The position numbers and the translations under genes are program-made. From assembly GCF_023898315.1 (NCBI RefSeq), contig NC_064621.1, forward strand, positions 11,592,501 to 11,656,500: 64,000 nucleotides of DNA, written 5' to 3'. Below are positions 52,911 to 63,125 of the stretch, piece by piece. Every line of letters starts with the position of its first letter. The first letter of the stretch is position 1. This DNA comes from Schistocerca nitens. Taxonomy: Eukaryota; Arthropoda; Insecta; Orthoptera; Acrididae. Under the pieces are notes generated by a model, which saw only the letters and a list, made by a program, of their open reading frames with translations, had not been told where the DNA came from and did no database searches.

Positions 52911-54885
52911 GTAGTAGTGTAAAAAGCGGTGTGATAGTGGCTTTGGCGCTAGTCCAGTTGAGCGTACCCGACATGAACTGCATGAAGAGTTGTGAGACAC
53001 ACCCCATAATCTTCGTGACTATTTCGGTGGTCGTGCGTCCGGGGAATAATGTTTCCATTATTCTCTGGAATGTTGTAGTGATGTTGGTCATGTCGGCCTG
53101 CGAGTTATTGGTCGTGTTAGCGGCCGCTTGTTCCAGTGTTGGCGTTTGGTGAGGGCTGGCCTGCGAGTCGGTTGTTCGTGTGGCAGTTGTTGGCACCTGT
53201 GTGCTTTCTGTGGTGAGTGGGTGTGTTATGTGGGTTGTTGAGTTGGTGTCCGGGATGTGTTCGTGGGTGTTGGTGTTCTGTTGCCTGTTTACTTGTTGTG
53301 GTGCGGTCGTGTTCCTCGTGCTACGGCTGTTTCTCCTTCTCCTCCTCCTCTGGCGCTGGGGTTGTCCCTGTGTAGGTGCGTTTTCTGTAGCCTGTGGTGG
53401 GCTGCAGTTCGCGATCTCAGGGGGTAGTGTGTTGTTGTTGCTTGTTTCGTGTGGTGTGCCCGGTGCGGGTGTGGTGTCAGGTGTTGTGCCTGTCTGTTGT
53501 GTGTCTGTTGCTGGGGGTGTTTGGTGAGCGTGTTCTGAGCTCTGGGGCTCCTCTGACCGTCCCGCGCTGCTGGGGCTGCCAGCGACCACTCCAGCGAAGG
53601 ATATTCCACTTCTTACTGGGCGCGGGGGCGGCTTTGGGACTGTTATGGCGGTAGGTTTCGCATGTTTCGCGATTTTGCGCCTCAGAGCTGCTTTGTAAGC
53701 AATGCACCCTCTGTAGTTTGCCGGATGGGCAGCACCACAGTTGGCGCACTTGCGAGGTGCTGTATGGGGGAGTTTGCAGCGTTGGGTTGTGTGACCGCCA
53801 GCGCAAATGCGGCAGCGGGGTGCGAGACCGCATCTGATACCCGCGTGCGCATAGCGCTGGCAGTTGTGGCATTGTTGGGGGGTGCGCGGCGTGTTGTACA
53901 CCTCCACATTGACGACCATGTGAAGAAATAGCTTTATCTTCAGCAGGTCGCGGGATTTGGCCGTGTCGGCCAACTCCGCCATGTAGTTGTGAGACGATCT
54001 CGCTGTGCCGAACTCTGACATTCGGTTTACCCGAATGCACTCCCACCCGAGAGCAGAGAGTTCATTGTGTACCGTTTCGGTTGGGGTTCGTGAGTCTATC
54101 CCCTTTATCACGTACTGCTGTGTCTTTTCCAAGACTGTCCTGTACGTGAAGTGTTCTACCTTCCTTTCTTTGAGAAAGTCCAGTAGATTCGTGTAGTCTG
54201 CCTTGTTCGCCACGTACAGTGCGGCGTGTTCCCCGGTGAGCTTAGAGTAGTATGTTGTGGGGCTGTGCTTGTTGTTAAATTCTTTGTTTAGGAGACTTAG
54301 GTCTCCGTAGTTGTGAATGATGACCGGTGGGAAGCCGGTCGCGGTGTTGTTAGTGTTCTGCGTAGCTGCTTGTATATTTGTGGTTGCTGCAGTCGCAGGG
54401 TTGTTTGTGTTGGTCCCTGCGTTATTGTTGTCTGTTCTCGGTGTAGATGGTGTTGGCAGCAGCGCTCGGCCGTTGCCTCGTGAGTTTGTGGGCTCACTTG
54501 TCTGCGTATTTGGCTGCTGTTTGCGCCTTGGGCCGACCTGCTGCCACGGCCCGTCTTCATCTGTATTTGTTGTGTCCTCTGTCGGCTCTGGCTCCGGTTC
54601 CGTCGGTGCCTGGGCCGCCAGAGGTGAAGTAGGGGGCATATCCTTCTGTTGTTCAGCAGGTGCCTGTGTGTGTGGTGTGGGTGTTTCTGTTTGTGTGTTT
54701 ACACTGCCCATCAGCTCTGCGATCAGCTCCTGCTGTTCCGCGATCTGTCTGTCCTTCAAGGCTACCTGCTCTTGGAAGGTGGACAGTGGGACGGAAATGG
54801 CGGCGGGAGTAGCCGGCATTTCCGCCTCTTGTGCTGCAGCTTTGCTGCGGGTAAGTGGTGGGGAAGAACAGGAAAGATCGGACAT
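52903..54885 (-). CDS. LINE ORF1: gag-like nucleic-acid-binding protein
   Basis: 660 aa from the ATG at 54885-54883; the frame is open to 54951, but that upstream codon is GTG. Such proteins coat the element RNA and act as chaperones in the ribonucleoprotein particle. Visible parts: a short coiled-coil-like segment at residues 35-60, a long P/T/N/Q-rich linker, a folded region at about 185-325 resembling the RRM plus PRE_C2HC module of Jockey proteins, then three zinc knuckles. These are C339-X2-C-X4-H-X4-C352, C358-X2-C-X3-H-X4-C370 and C380-X2-C-X3-H-X6-C394; the last includes HPANYRGC, typical of this family. A Q/T/P-rich tail follows with an RRRRRR run near 512, then a hydrophobic C-terminus. 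The stop overlaps the ORF2 start. No frame damage is seen. Confidence 0.92.
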   Translation of the reverse strand: MSDLSCSSPPLTRSKAAAQEAEMPATPAAISVPLSTFQEQVALKDRQIAEQQELIAELMGSVNTQTETPTPHTQAPAEQQKDMPPTSPLAAQAPTEPEPEPTEDTTNTDEDGPWQQVGPRRKQQPNTQTSEPTNSRGNGRALLPTPSTPRTDNNNAGTNTNNPATAATTNIQAATQNTNNTATGFPPVIIHNYGDLSLLNKEFNNKHSPTTYYSKLTGEHAALYVANKADYTNLLDFLKERKVEHFTYRTVLEKTQQYVIKGIDSRTPTETVHNELSALGWECIRVNRMSEFGTARSSHNYMAELADTAKSRDLLKIKLFLHMVVNVEVYNTPRTPQQCHNCQRYAHAGIRCGLAPRCRICAGGHTTQRCKLPHTAPRKCANCGAAHPANYRGCIAYKAALRRKIAKHAKPTAITVPKPPPRPVRSGISFAGVVAGSPSSAGRSEEPQSSEHAHQTPPATDTQQTGTTPDTTPAPGTPHETSNNNTLPPEIANCSPPQATENAPTQGQPQRQRRRRRRNSRSTRNTTAPQQVNRQQNTNTHEHIPDTNSTTHITHPLTTESTQVPTTATRTTDSQASPHQTPTLEQAAANTTNNSQADMTNITTTFQRIMETLFPGRTTTEIVTKIMGCVSQLFMQFMSGTLNWTSAKATITPLFTLLHG

Positions 54886-55380
54886 CTTTGCTGTTACAGG
54901 AGTTTTTATTGGATAGGGAGGGATGGATGCACGACAATTTGCTCTTTTCACGAGAAGACAAAATTTGCTTTTTAGCGAAAGCGCTGTGTATCGTGTTCCT
55001 ACAGAAGAGGGGTATCCCTACGTCCTATCTGCGCGGAGTGCAATGCGCGGCGCAAGAGAGCGCGGGATGAAGAGAGCGGCCTACAGTGCGCGGGGTTATC
55101 CGACGTGAACGGGCCCCTGACACTGAGATTACCCTACCAAAGAACGGGAGAGTCCCGCTGGGGAGGTTTGCAACCGAAGTTGCAGGGAGTTGAGCCGAAA
55201 CTCTTGCCACTTAGCGCCAGAAAGCGTTAAGCGGCTTGCGCGGGTTCGTGCCGCTCAGTAGAGCGTCACTGGCAGCTACGCCAGTAGCAGCTTATTTGAG
55301 ACCACTCCGAGGAGCTATCAGCGGGCAGCTACGCCAGGTGCAGAGAGCAGCGTTCCGCTCGGGTCGGCTGCTCGACTGCG
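54886..55380 (-). other. LINE 5' UTR with presumed internal promoter
   Basis: A 495-bp, GC-rich leader between the satellite junction and the first ATG of ORF1. GGCAGCTACGCCAG occurs twice (55271-55284 and 55324-55337), 53 bp apart, each with a CTGGC/GCCAG-like inverted pair. Jockey elements usually carry an internal promoter that starts at the first base. That is family knowledge; no core promoter is demonstrated here. Confidence 0.7.
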
Positions 55381-55934
55381 AGTCTTCCTGTACTTAAGTC
55401 GGCATTGTGACTCTTATATTTAATTCCGATGCAATTTCTGTGTTTCATCGTCAATGGGAAGGTCCAGGGGATACAGAAAACCTGTAGAGGTGCATTGGAA
55501 TGTAAAACTGGTGACACAGGAAACGCTCAAAACATAGACCCTAAGAAGACTCAGTTCTCTTGTACTTAAGTCGGCGTTGTGTCTCTTATATTTAATTCGG
55601 ATGCAATTTCTGTGTTTCATCGTCAATGGGAAGGCCAAGGGAAACAGTAAACCTGCAGAGGTGCATCGGAATGTAAAACTGGTGACACACGAAACACTCA
55701 AATCATAGACAGTAGGAAGACTCAGTCTTCCTGTACTTAAGTCGGCATTGTGTCTCTTATACTTAATTCTGATGCAATTTCTGTATTTCATGGTCAATGT
55801 GAAGGTCCAAGGGATACAGTAAACCTGCAGATGTGCATCGGAATGTAAAACTGGTGACACAGGAAACGCTCAAAACATAGACAGTAGGAAGACTCAGTCT
55901 TCCTCTACTTAAGTCGCCATTGTGTCTCTTACAT

Positions 55935-58900
55935 TTAATTCCGATGAAAATTCTGTGTTTCATCGTCAATGGGAAGGTCCAAGGGATACAGTAAACCTGC
56001 AGAGGTGCATCGGAATGTAAAACTGGTGACACAGGAAATGCCCAAAACATATACAGTAGGAGGACACAGTCTTCCTCTACTTAAGTCGGCATTGTGTCCC
56101 TTATATTTAATTCCGATGCAATTTCTGTGTTTCATCGTCAATGGGAAGGCCAAGGGATACAGTAAACCTGGAGAGGTGCATCGGAATGTAAAACTGGTGA
56201 CACAGGAAACGCTCAAAACATAGACAGTAGGAAGACTCAGTCTTCCTGTACTGAAGTCGGCATTGTGTCTCTATTATTTAATTCCGATGCAATTTCTGTG
56301 TTTCATCGTCAATGGGAAGGTCCAAGGGATACAGTAAACCTGCAGAGGTGCATCGAAATGTAAAACTGGTGACACAGGAAACGCTCAAAAGATAGACAGT
56401 AGGAATACTCAGTCTTTCTGTACTTAAGTCGGCATTGTGACTCTTATATTTAATTCCGATGCAATTACTGTGTTTCATCGTCAATGGGAAGGTCCAAGGG
56501 ATACAGTAAACCTGCAGAGGTGCATCGGAATGTAAAACTGGTGACACAGGAAACGCTCAAAACATAGACAGTAGGAAGACTCAGTCTTCCTGTACGTAAG
56601 TCGGCATTGTGTCTCTTATATTTAACTCCGATGCAATTTCTGTGTTTCATCGTCAATGGGAAGGTCCAATGCATACAGTAAACCTGCAGAGGTACATCGG
56701 AATGTAAAACTGATGACACAGGAAACGCTCAAATTATAGACCCTAAGAATACTCAGTTTTCTTGTACTTAAGTCGGCGTTAGGTCTCTTATATTTAATTC
56801 GGATGCAATTTCTGTGTTTCATCGTCAATGGGATGGACAAGGGAAACAGTAAACCTGCAGAGGTGCATCGAAATGTAAAACTGGTGACACAGGAAACGCT
56901 CAAAACATAGACAGTAGGAAGACTCAGTCTTCCTGTACTTAAGTCGGCATTGTGTCTCCTATATTTAATTCCGATGCAATTTCTGTGTTTCATCGTCAAT
57001 GCGAAGGCCAAGGGATACAGTAAACCTGCAGAGGTGCATCGGAATGTAAAACTGGTGACACAGGAAACGCTCAAAGCATTTTTCCTGTACTTAAGTCGGC
57101 ATTGTGTGTCTTATATTTAATTCCCATGCAATTTCTGTGTTTCATCGTCAATGGAATGGTCCAATGGATACAGTAAACCTGCAGAGGTGCATCGGAATGT
57201 AAAACTGGTGACACAGGAAACGCTCAAAACATAGACAGTAGGAAGATACAGTCTTCCTCTACTTTAGTCGTCATGGTGTCTCTTATATTTAATTCCGATG
57301 CAATTTCTGTGTTTCATCGTCACTGTGAAGGTCCAATGGATACAGTAAACCTGCAGAGGTGCATCGGAATGTAAAACTGATGACACAGGAAACGCTCAAA
57401 ACATAGACAGTAGGAAGATTCAGTCTTCCTGTACTTAAGTCGGCATTGTGTCTCTTATATTTAATTCCGATGCAATTTCTGTGTTTCATCGTCAATGCGA
57501 AGGCCATGGGATACAGTAAACAAGCAGAGGTGCATCGGAATGTAAAACTGGTGGCACAGGAAACGCTCAAAACATAGACAGTAGGGAGACTCATTCTTCC
57601 TGTTCTTAAGTCGGCATTGTGTCTCTTATATTTAATTCCCATGCAATGTCTGTGTTTCATCGTCAATGGGAAGGTCCAGGGGATACAGTAAACCTGTAGA
57701 GGTGCATTGGAATGTAAAACTCGTGACACAGGAAACGCTCAAAACATAGACCCTAAGAATACTCAGTTTTCTTGTACTTAAGTCGGCGTTGTGTCTCTTA
57801 TATTTAATTCGGATGCAATTTCTGTGTTTCATCGTCAATGGGATGGACAAGGGAAACAGTAAACCTGCAGAGGTGCATCGAAATGTAAAACTGGTGACAC
57901 AGGAAACGCTTAAAACATAGACAGTAGGAAGACTCAGTCTTCCTGTACTTAAGTCGGCATTGTGACTCTTATATTTAAATCCGATGCAATTTCTGTGTTT
58001 CATCGTGACTGTGAATGTCCAATGGATACAGTAAACCTGCAGAGGTGCATCGGAATATAAAACTCATGACACAGGAAACGCTCAAAACATAGACAGTAGG
58101 AAGATTCAGTCTTCCTGTACTTAAGTCGGCATTGTGTCTCTTATATTTAATTCCGATGCAATTTCTGTGTTTCATCGTCAATGCGAAGGCCATGGGACAC
58201 AGTAAACAAGCAGAGGTGCATCGGAATGTAAAACTGGTGACACAGGAAACGCTCAAAACATAGACAGTAGGAAGACTCATTCTTCCTGTACTTAAGTCGG
58301 CATTGTGTCTCTTATATTTAATTCCCATGCAATGTCTGTGTTTCATCGTCAATGGGAAGGTCCAGGGGATACAGTAAACCTGTAGAGGTGCATTGGAATG
58401 TAAAACTGGTGACACAGGAAACGCTCAAAACATAGACCCTAAGAATACTCAGTTTTCTAGTACTTAAGTCGGCGTTGTGTCTCTTATATTTAACTCGGAT
58501 GCAATTTCTGTGTTTCATCGTCAATGGAATGGACAAGGGAAACAGTAAACCTGCAGAGGTGCATCGAAATGTAAAACTGGTGACACAGGAAACGTTCAAA
58601 ACATAGACAGTAGGAAGACTCAGTCTTCCTGTACTTAAGTCGGCATTGTGACTCTTATATTTAATTCCGATGCAATTACTGTGCTTCATCGTCAATGGGA
58701 AGGTCCAAGGGATACAGTAAACCTGCAGATGTGCATCGGAATGTAAAACTGGTGACACAGGAAACGCTGAAAACATAGACAGTAGGAAGACTCAGTCTTC
58801 CTCTACTTAAGTCGGCATTGTGTCTCTTAGATTTAATTCCCATGCAATTTCTGTGTTTCATCGTCAATGGGAAGGTCAAATGGATACAGTAAACCTGCAG

Positions 58901-59691
58901 AGGGGCATCGGAATGTAAAACTGGTGACACAGGAAACGCTCAAAGCATTGACAGTAGAAAGACTCAGTCTTCCTGTACTTAAGTCGGCATTGTGTCTCTT
59001 ATATTTAATTCCCATGCAATTTCTGTGTTTCATCGTCAACGGGAAGGTCCAGGGGATACAGTAAACCTGCAGAGGTGCATCGGAATGTAAAACTGATGAC
59101 ACAGGAATCGCTCAAAACACAGACAGTAGGAAGACTTAGTCTTCCTGTACTTAAGTCGGCATTGTGGCTCTTATATTTAATTCTGATGCAATTTCTGTGT
59201 TTCATCGTCAATGGGAAGGTCCAGGGGATACAGAAAACCTGTAGAGGTGCATTGGAATGTAAAACTGGTGACACAGGAAACGCTCAAAACATAGAGCCTA
59301 AGAAGACTCAGTTGTCTTGTACTTAAGTCGGCATTGTGTCTCTTATATTTAATTCGGATGCAATTTCTGTGTTTCATCGTCAATGGGAAGGCCAAGGGAA
59401 ACAGTAAACCTGCAGAGGTGCATCGGAATGTAAAACTGGTGACACACGAAACACTCAAATCATAGACAGTAGGAAGACTCAGTCTTCCTGTACTTAAGTC
59501 GGCATTGTGTCTCTTATACTTAATTCCGATGCAATTTCTGTATTTCATCGTCAATGTGAAGGTCCAAGGGATACAGTAAACCTGCAGATGTGCATCGGAA
59601 TGTAAAACAGGTGACACAGGAAACGCTCAAAACATAGACAGTACGAAGACTCAGTCTTCCTCTACTTAAGTCGCCATTGTGTCTCTTACAT
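55935..59691. repeat. Higher-order repeat unit, 3757 bp
   Basis: Same anchor variant at both ends and the same overall monomer order as the units on the other side of the LINE. It contains a 153-bp monomer near 57073 and an extra series near 58-58.4 kb with GTGACTGTGAATGTCC and GGGACACAGTAAACAAGC monomers. Confidence 0.78.
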
Positions 59692-62600
59692 TTAATTCCG
59701 ATGAAAATTCTGTGTTTCATCGTCAATGGGAAGGTCCAAGGGATACAGTAAACCTGCAGAGGTGCATCGGAATGTAAAACTGGTGACACAGGAAACGCCC
59801 AAAACATATACAGTAGGAGGACACAGTCTTCCTCTACTTAAGTCGGCATTGTGTCTCTTATATTTAATTCCGATGCAATTTCTGTGTTTCATCGTCAATG
59901 GGAAGGCCAAGGGATACAGTAAACCTGGAGAGGTGCATCGGAATGTAAAACTGGTGACACAGGAAACGCTCAAAACATAGACAGTAGGAAGACTCAGTCT
60001 TACTGTACTGAAGTCGGCATTGTGTCTCTATTATTTAATTCCGATGCAATTTCTGTGTTTCATCGTCAGTGGGAAGGTCCAAGGGATACAGTAAACCTGC
60101 AGAGGTGCATCGAAATGTAAAACTGGTGACACAGGAAACGCTCAAAAGATAGACAGTAGGAATACTCAGTCTTTCTGTACTTAAGTCGGCATTGTGACTC
60201 TTATATTTAATTCCGATGCAATTACTGTGTTTCATCGTCAATGGGAAGGTCCAAGGGATACAGTAAACCTGCAGAGGTGCATCGGAATGTAAAACTGGTG
60301 ACACAGGAAACGCTCAAAACATAGACAGTAGGAAGACTCAGTCTTCCTGTACGTAAGTCGGCATTGTGTCTCTTATATTTAACTCCGATGCAATTTCTGT
60401 GTTTCATCGTCAATGGGAAGGTCCAATGGATACAGTAAACCTGCAGAGGTTCATCGGAATGTAAAACTGATGACACAGGAAACGCTCAAAGCATAGACAG
60501 TAGGAAGATTCAGTCTTCCTGTACTTAAGTCGGCATTGTGTCTCCCATATTTAATTCCGATGCAATTTCTGTGTTTCATCGTCACTGTGATGGTCCAATG
60601 GATACAGTAAACCTGCAGAGGTGCATCGGAATGTAAAACTGATGACACAGGAAACGCTCAAAACATAGACAGTAGGAAGATTCAGTCTTCCTGTACTTAA
60701 GTCGGCATTGTGTCTCTTATATTTAATTCCGATGCTATTTCTGTGTTTCATCGTCAATGCGAAGGCCATGGGATACAGTAAACAAGCAGAGGTGCATCGG
60801 AATGTAAAACTGGTGACACAGGAAACGCTCAAAACATAGACAGTAGGAAGACTCATTCTTCCTGTACTTAAGTCGGCATTGTGTCTCTTATATTTAATTC
60901 CCATGCAATGTCTGTGTTTCATCGTCAATGGGAAGGTCCAGGGGATACAGTAAACCTGTAGAGGTGCATTGGAATGTAAAACTGGTGACACAGGAAACGC
61001 TCAAAACATAGACCCTAAGAATACTCAGTTGTCTTGTACTTAAGTCGGCGTTAGGTCTCTTATATTTAATTCGGATGCAATTTCTGTGTTTCATCGTCAA
61101 TGGGATGGACAAGGGAAACAGTAAACCTGCAGAGGTGCATCGAAATGTAAAACTGGTGACACAGGAAACGCTCAAAACATAGACAGTAGGAAGACTCAGT
61201 CTTCCTGTACTTAAGTCGGCATTGTGACTCTTATATTTAATTCCGATGCAATTTCTGTGTTTCATCGTGACTGTGAATGTCCAATGGATACAGTAAACCT
61301 GCAGAGGTGCATCGGAATATAAAACTCATGACACAGGAAACGCTCAAAACATAGACAGTAGGAAGATTCAGTCTTCCTGTACTTAAGTCTGCATTGTGTC
61401 TCTTATATTTAATTCCGATGATATTTCTGTGTTTCATCGTCAATGCGAAGGCCATGGGACACAGTAAACAAGCAGAGGTGCATCGGAATGTAAAACTGGT
61501 GACACAGGAAACGCTCAAAACATAGACAGTAGGAAGACTCATTCTTCCTGTACTTAAGTCGGCATTGTGTCTCTTATATGTAATTCCCATGCAATGTCTG
61601 TGTTTCATCGTCAATGGGAAGGTCCAGGGGATACAGTAAACCTGTAGAGGTGCATTGGAATGTAAAACTGGTGACACAGGAAACGCTCAAAACATAGACA
61701 TTAAGAATACTCAGTTTTCTAGTACTTAAGTCGGCGTTGTGTCTCTTATATTTAATTCGGATGCAATTTCTGTGTTTCATCGTCAATGGGATGGACAAGG
61801 GAAACAGTAAACCTGCAGAGGTGCATCGAAATGTAAAACTGGTGACACAGGAAACGTTCAAAACATAGACAGTAGGAAGACTCAGTCTTCCTGTACTTAA
61901 GTCGGCATTGTGACTCTTATATTTAATTCCGATGCAATTACTGTGCTTCATCGTCAATGGGAAGGTCCAAGGGATACAGTAAACCTGCAGAGGTGCATCG
62001 GAATGTAAAACTGGTGACACAGGAAACGCTCAAAACATAGACAGTAGGAAGACTCAGTCTTCCTGTACTTAAGTCGGCATTGTGTCTCTTATATTTAATT
62101 CCGATGCAATTTCTGTATTTCATCGTCAATGGGAAGGTCCAAGGGATACAGTAAACCTGCAGATGTGCATCGGAATGTAAAACTGGTGACACAGGAAACG
62201 CTCAAAACATAGACAGTAGGAAGACTCAGTCTTCCTGTACTTAAGTCGGCATTGTGTCTCTTAGATTTAATTCCCATGCAATTTCTGTGTTTCATCGTCA
62301 ATGGGAAGGTCAAATGGATACAGTAAACCTGCAGAGGGGCATCGGAATGTAAAACTGGTGACACAGGAAACGCTCAAAGCATTGACAGTAGAAAGACTCA
62401 GTCTTCCTGTACTTAAGTCGGCATTGTGTCTCTTATATTTAATTCCCATGCAATTTCTGTGTTTCATCGTCAATGGGAAGGTCCAGGGGATACAGTAAAC
62501 CTGCAGAGGTGCATCGGAATGTAAAACTGATGACACAGGAATCGCTCAAAACACAGACAGTAGAAAGACTTAGTCTTCCTGTACTTAAGTCGGCATTGTG

Positions 62601-63125
62601 GCTCTTATATTTAATTCTGATGCAATTTCTGTGTTTCATCGTCAATGGGAAGGTCCAGGGGATACAGAAAACCTGTAGAGGTGCATTGGAATGTAAAACT
62701 GGTGACACAGGAAACGCTCAAAACATAGAGCCTAAGAAGACTCAGTTGTCTTGTACTTAAGTCGGCGTTGTGTCTCTTATATTCAAATCGGATGCAATTT
62801 CTGTGTTTCATCGTCAATGGGAAGGCCAAGGGAAACAGTAAACCTGCAGAGGTGCATCGGAATGTAAAACTGGTGACACACGAAACACTCAAATCATAGA
62901 CAGTAGGAAGACTCAGTCTTCCTGTACTTAAGTCGGCATTGTGTCTCTTATACTTAATTCCGATGCAATTTCTGTATTTCATCGTCAATGTGAAGGTCCA
63001 AGGGATACAGTAAACCTGCAGATGTGCATCGGAATGTAAAACTGGTGACACAGGAAACGCTCAAAACATAGACAGTAGGAAGACTCAGTCTTCCTCTACT
63101 TAAGTCGCCATTGTGTCTCTTACAT
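59692..63125. repeat. Higher-order repeat unit, 3434 bp
   Basis: Follows the same order as 55935-59691 and has no 153-bp short monomer; its length is close to 20 full monomers. The next unit begins at 63126 and runs off the window. Confidence 0.78.

Larger units (their letters stand above)
49496..55380 (-). mobile_element. Full-length Jockey-type non-LTR retrotransposon (LINE)
   Basis: A 5885-bp insertion in the satellite, read on the minus strand: 5' UTR (55380-54886), ORF1, ORF2, 3' UTR and a poly(A) at 49506-49496. ORF1 has Jockey-style gag knuckles. ORF2 has an AP-type endonuclease followed by a reverse transcriptase and no RNase H region, which fits the Jockey clade. Both ORFs are free of stops and frameshifts, so the copy looks young and possibly competent. 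The left flank ends GTAAGAAGA and the right flank resumes AGTCTTCCTG, so about 3 bp (CTC) of the satellite are missing and no target-site duplication is visible. The insertion point is the centre of the monomer palindrome. The 5' end reads CGCAGTCGAGC, near the CAGT-type starts known in this group. Confidence 0.95.
47155..55934. repeat. Higher-order repeat unit interrupted by the LINE
   Basis: From the 47155 anchor to the 55935 anchor is 8780 bp, of which 5885 bp is the LINE, leaving about 2.9 kb of satellite. One monomer is lost at 47498-47767, where two neighbouring variants are fused. Confidence 0.75.

Noticed and set aside
52911-53000. Longer ORF2 beginning at 53000 (30 more residues)
   Set aside because: The codon at 53000 is GTG and the added segment is upstream of the endonuclease domain. 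The first ATG, at 52910, overlaps the ORF1 stop and is the better start.
54886-54951. ORF1 extended to 54951 (22 more residues)
   Set aside because: That start codon is GTG; the first ATG in frame is at 54885.
49800-54980. Plus-strand open frames across the LINE (for example 54317-54916, 53180-53527)
   Set aside because: They are antisense shadows of ORF1 and ORF2, rich in C, V and S, with no recognisable domain.
49496-55380. LINE and SINE as a mobilisation pair sharing a 3' end
   Set aside because: The SINE ends in CCATTTGAACC plus T-rich sequence and the LINE ends in CTTAAGAAATAAA plus A. No shared 3' tail is visible.
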